22,567 nt of DNA, taken from IMG/VR virus record IMGVR_UViG_3300029267_004699, positions 1 to 22,567 of that record; one strand, given 5' to 3'. This DNA comes from a virus. Within the stretch, counting starts at the first letter, position 1. Each line of letters begins with the position of its first letter. A model generated the notes under the pieces. The model made no database searches. It saw nothing but the letters and a program-made list of their open reading frames with translations, and was not told the origin of the DNA. Made by a program: the position numbers and the translations under genes. This document shows, piece after piece, positions 21,700 through 22,567 of the stretch.

Positions 21700-21727
21700 C
21701 ACAAATGTTACAAGAAAGGAGAGCGAC

Positions 21728-22120
21728 ATGAAATTGAGAACTGTACTGTCCCATAAGTTTGGCACATCAGTCAAAGTCGATGGTCAGAAGTATGACATCG
21801 ATGATGAAGGTTTTCTCGAGGTAGAGGACACAAAGCATGCTCTAAAGCTGTTACAAAATAACACTTGGCAAAGAGCGGTTGAGCGTACTCCATCGAAGGC
21901 AAAATCTCAGGCTAAGGACAAGCCAAAAGATGAGCCAAAAGACAAACCCAAAGAGAAGCCAAAAGAAGAAGAAGAGAATGGGGCAGATTATCCAGATCCA
22001 AGCATGTCCTTGACTCTTCCGAAGTTACGGGAAATGGCAGATGCCTACGAAGTACCGTACACTTCGAAAACCAAAAAAGCCGAATTGGTCGAATTGCTCA
22101 ATGAGGCTATGTACGAATAA
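21728..22120 (+). CDS. SAP/Rho-N-like small protein with KDKP-type linker
   Basis: A 130-residue protein starting MKLRTVLSHKFGTSVKVDGQ at ATG 21728 behind AAAGGAGAGCGAC. Residues 1-55 form a small domain with VDGQKYDIDDEGFLEVED and a helix KHALKLLQNN. Residues 63-83 are a tetrapeptide repeat of K-D/E-K/E-P type (from 21914). Residues 95-130 (SLTLPKLREMADAYEVP then a K-x-K-x-E-L-V-E-L-L helix) match the SAP/Rho-N helix-turn-helix pattern, often nucleic-acid-binding. Proteins combining a small domain, a charged linker and this tail are common just after phage capsid genes. The N-terminal part suggests a head accessory or completion protein; exact role unknown. Confidence 0.8.
   Translation: MKLRTVLSHKFGTSVKVDGQKYDIDDEGFLEVEDTKHALKLLQNNTWQRAVERTPSKAKSQAKDKPKDEPKDKPKEKPKEEEENGADYPDPSMSLTLPKLREMADAYEVPYTSKTKKAELVELLNEAMYE
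21914..21976 (+). repeat. KDKP/KEKP tetrapeptide repeat in the SAP-like protein
   Basis: Residues 63-83 read KDKP, KDEP, KDKP, KEKP, then KEEE. Lys-Asp/Glu-Lys/Glu-Pro repeats make an extended charged linker; the DNA is A-rich and imperfectly periodic. Confidence 0.75.
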
Positions 22121-22133
22121 GGAGTAGTCAACC

Positions 22134-22463
22134 ATGGCTAAGAAAGCAAGTGATTATATCCCATTCTGCAAAGACCAGGGGATTCCACATCTGACTGGAG
22201 CTGGAGCAGGTGGTTCTTCCATGCAGTTCAAAAACAATTGGGCAATGCCTGGTGGTGGAGCTTTTGTTTTTGAAGACCAAGGTTTGGTCAACATGTCAGA
22301 TGGAAACTACGTTGTACTGACTCAGAATCAGACCGATGTTTTAGATCCAGGTACTGTAGGCAGTAAGACCAAAACTGGTTTTGTCCTTACTGGACCAGAT
22401 GCTGCAGATGAGATCGACATCGTAATCATCGGTAGGCTGGATGGGCAATCAGCTGCTTCCTAA
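22134..22463 (+). CDS. Small Gly-rich, beta-rich head-region protein, unknown
   Basis: A 109-residue protein behind AAGGAG, beginning MAKKASDYIPFCKDQGIPHL. It is rich in glycine and beta-prone segments (AMPGGGAFVFEDQGLVNMSD, NYVVLTQNQTDV, TGFVLTGPDAADEIDIVIIG). It lies 13 bases after the SAP-like gene and 20 bases before the next gene. Position after capsid and head-accessory genes suggests a decoration or head-completion protein. The family is not recognised. Confidence 0.78.
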   Translation: MAKKASDYIPFCKDQGIPHLTGAGAGGSSMQFKNNWAMPGGGAFVFEDQGLVNMSDGNYVVLTQNQTDVLDPGTVGSKTKTGFVLTGPDAADEIDIVIIGRLDGQSAAS

Positions 22464-22483
22464 TCTGATATAGGAGGTTAGCG

Positions 22484-22567
22484 ATGTCAGTACAAGAAAC
22501 TAGAGGTGGCCATCCACATGTATTTTTGGATGGCATTACTACCACTGGAAGGAAGCATCGATTTCCT
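22484..22567 (+). CDS. Partial protein, N-terminal 28 residues, unknown
   Basis: ATG 22484 lies 6 bases after TAGGAGG (22471-22477). The frame stays open to the window edge and begins MSVQETRGGHPHVFLDGITT. Too little is visible to recognise a family; it continues the structural operon. Confidence 0.75.
   Translation, partial: MSVQETRGGHPHVFLDGITTTGRKHRFP

Noticed and set aside
21686-21727. An upstream ATG extending the SAP-like protein by 14 residues
   Set aside because: It lies in the arm of a hairpin, has no SD, and the internal ATG at 21728 carries the conserved leader.
1-22567. CRISPR arrays, tRNA genes, insertion sequences, integrase or attachment sites
   Set aside because: No spaced direct repeats, cloverleaf, transposase-like or integrase-like frame was seen; the excisionase-type HTH alone does not prove integration.

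Overview
The window reads as part of the genome of a tailed double-stranded DNA phage (Caudoviricetes), or a prophage of one. It holds a head-assembly block in typical order: portal, MuF-type minor head protein, prohead protease, a scaffold-like acidic protein and a major capsid protein. Genes are packed tightly with stop/start overlaps and strong Shine-Dalgarno sites, so expression looks bacterial. The host cannot be named. No terminase, tail gene, tRNA, CRISPR array or insertion sequence is visible.

Layout. Positions 1-193 hold the start of a minus-strand gene, divergent from the rest, across a short promoter-like spacer (194-325). Positions 326-2500 hold small accessory genes: an excisionase/MerR-type HTH protein, a protein with a RanBP2-type zinc finger, a DUF7352-like protein and several small unknown proteins, some with Cys motifs. 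Positions 2512-3921 encode a putative nucleic-acid-binding protein (Myb/SANT-like repeats, zinc knuckle, SH3-like parts, coiled coil). Positions 4080-10459 encode two very large modular proteins (961 and 1164 aa) directly upstream of the portal. Positions 10472-18191 encode the portal, a small beta-rich protein, a putative ADP-ribosyltransferase, a small linker protein, a 1417-aa MuF-InPase-DdrB/ParB fusion and a zinc ribbon. A 239-base non-coding stretch with a hairpin, a sigma70-like promoter and an intrinsic terminator precedes the protease (18431), scaffold-like protein (19282), capsid protein (20218), a SAP/Rho-N-like protein (21728), a small Gly-rich protein (22134) and the first 28 codons of another gene (22484).

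The most interesting signal is shared across the head genes. Short modules (GPYIGPRGGKW...IPW, GPHKYIS...GNWVY, RGGKY..RVP...YYY) recur in four large proteins, each just after a [LFM]-x-K-[AGS] step. Similar steps occur in the portal, protease, scaffold-like protein and the N-terminus of the capsid protein (Leu27-Asn-Lys-Ala30). The 1164-aa protein also carries four MSG boxes (three of them MSGIEELE), each an in-frame ATG behind an SD-like sequence. My inference is a set of head-packaged polyproteins cut by the prohead protease into internal, possibly injected, effectors (HAD phosphatase, winged-helix, ADP-ribosyltransferase, InPase, ParB-like), in the spirit of T4 Alt and the internal proteins. 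This has not been shown and needs virion proteomics.
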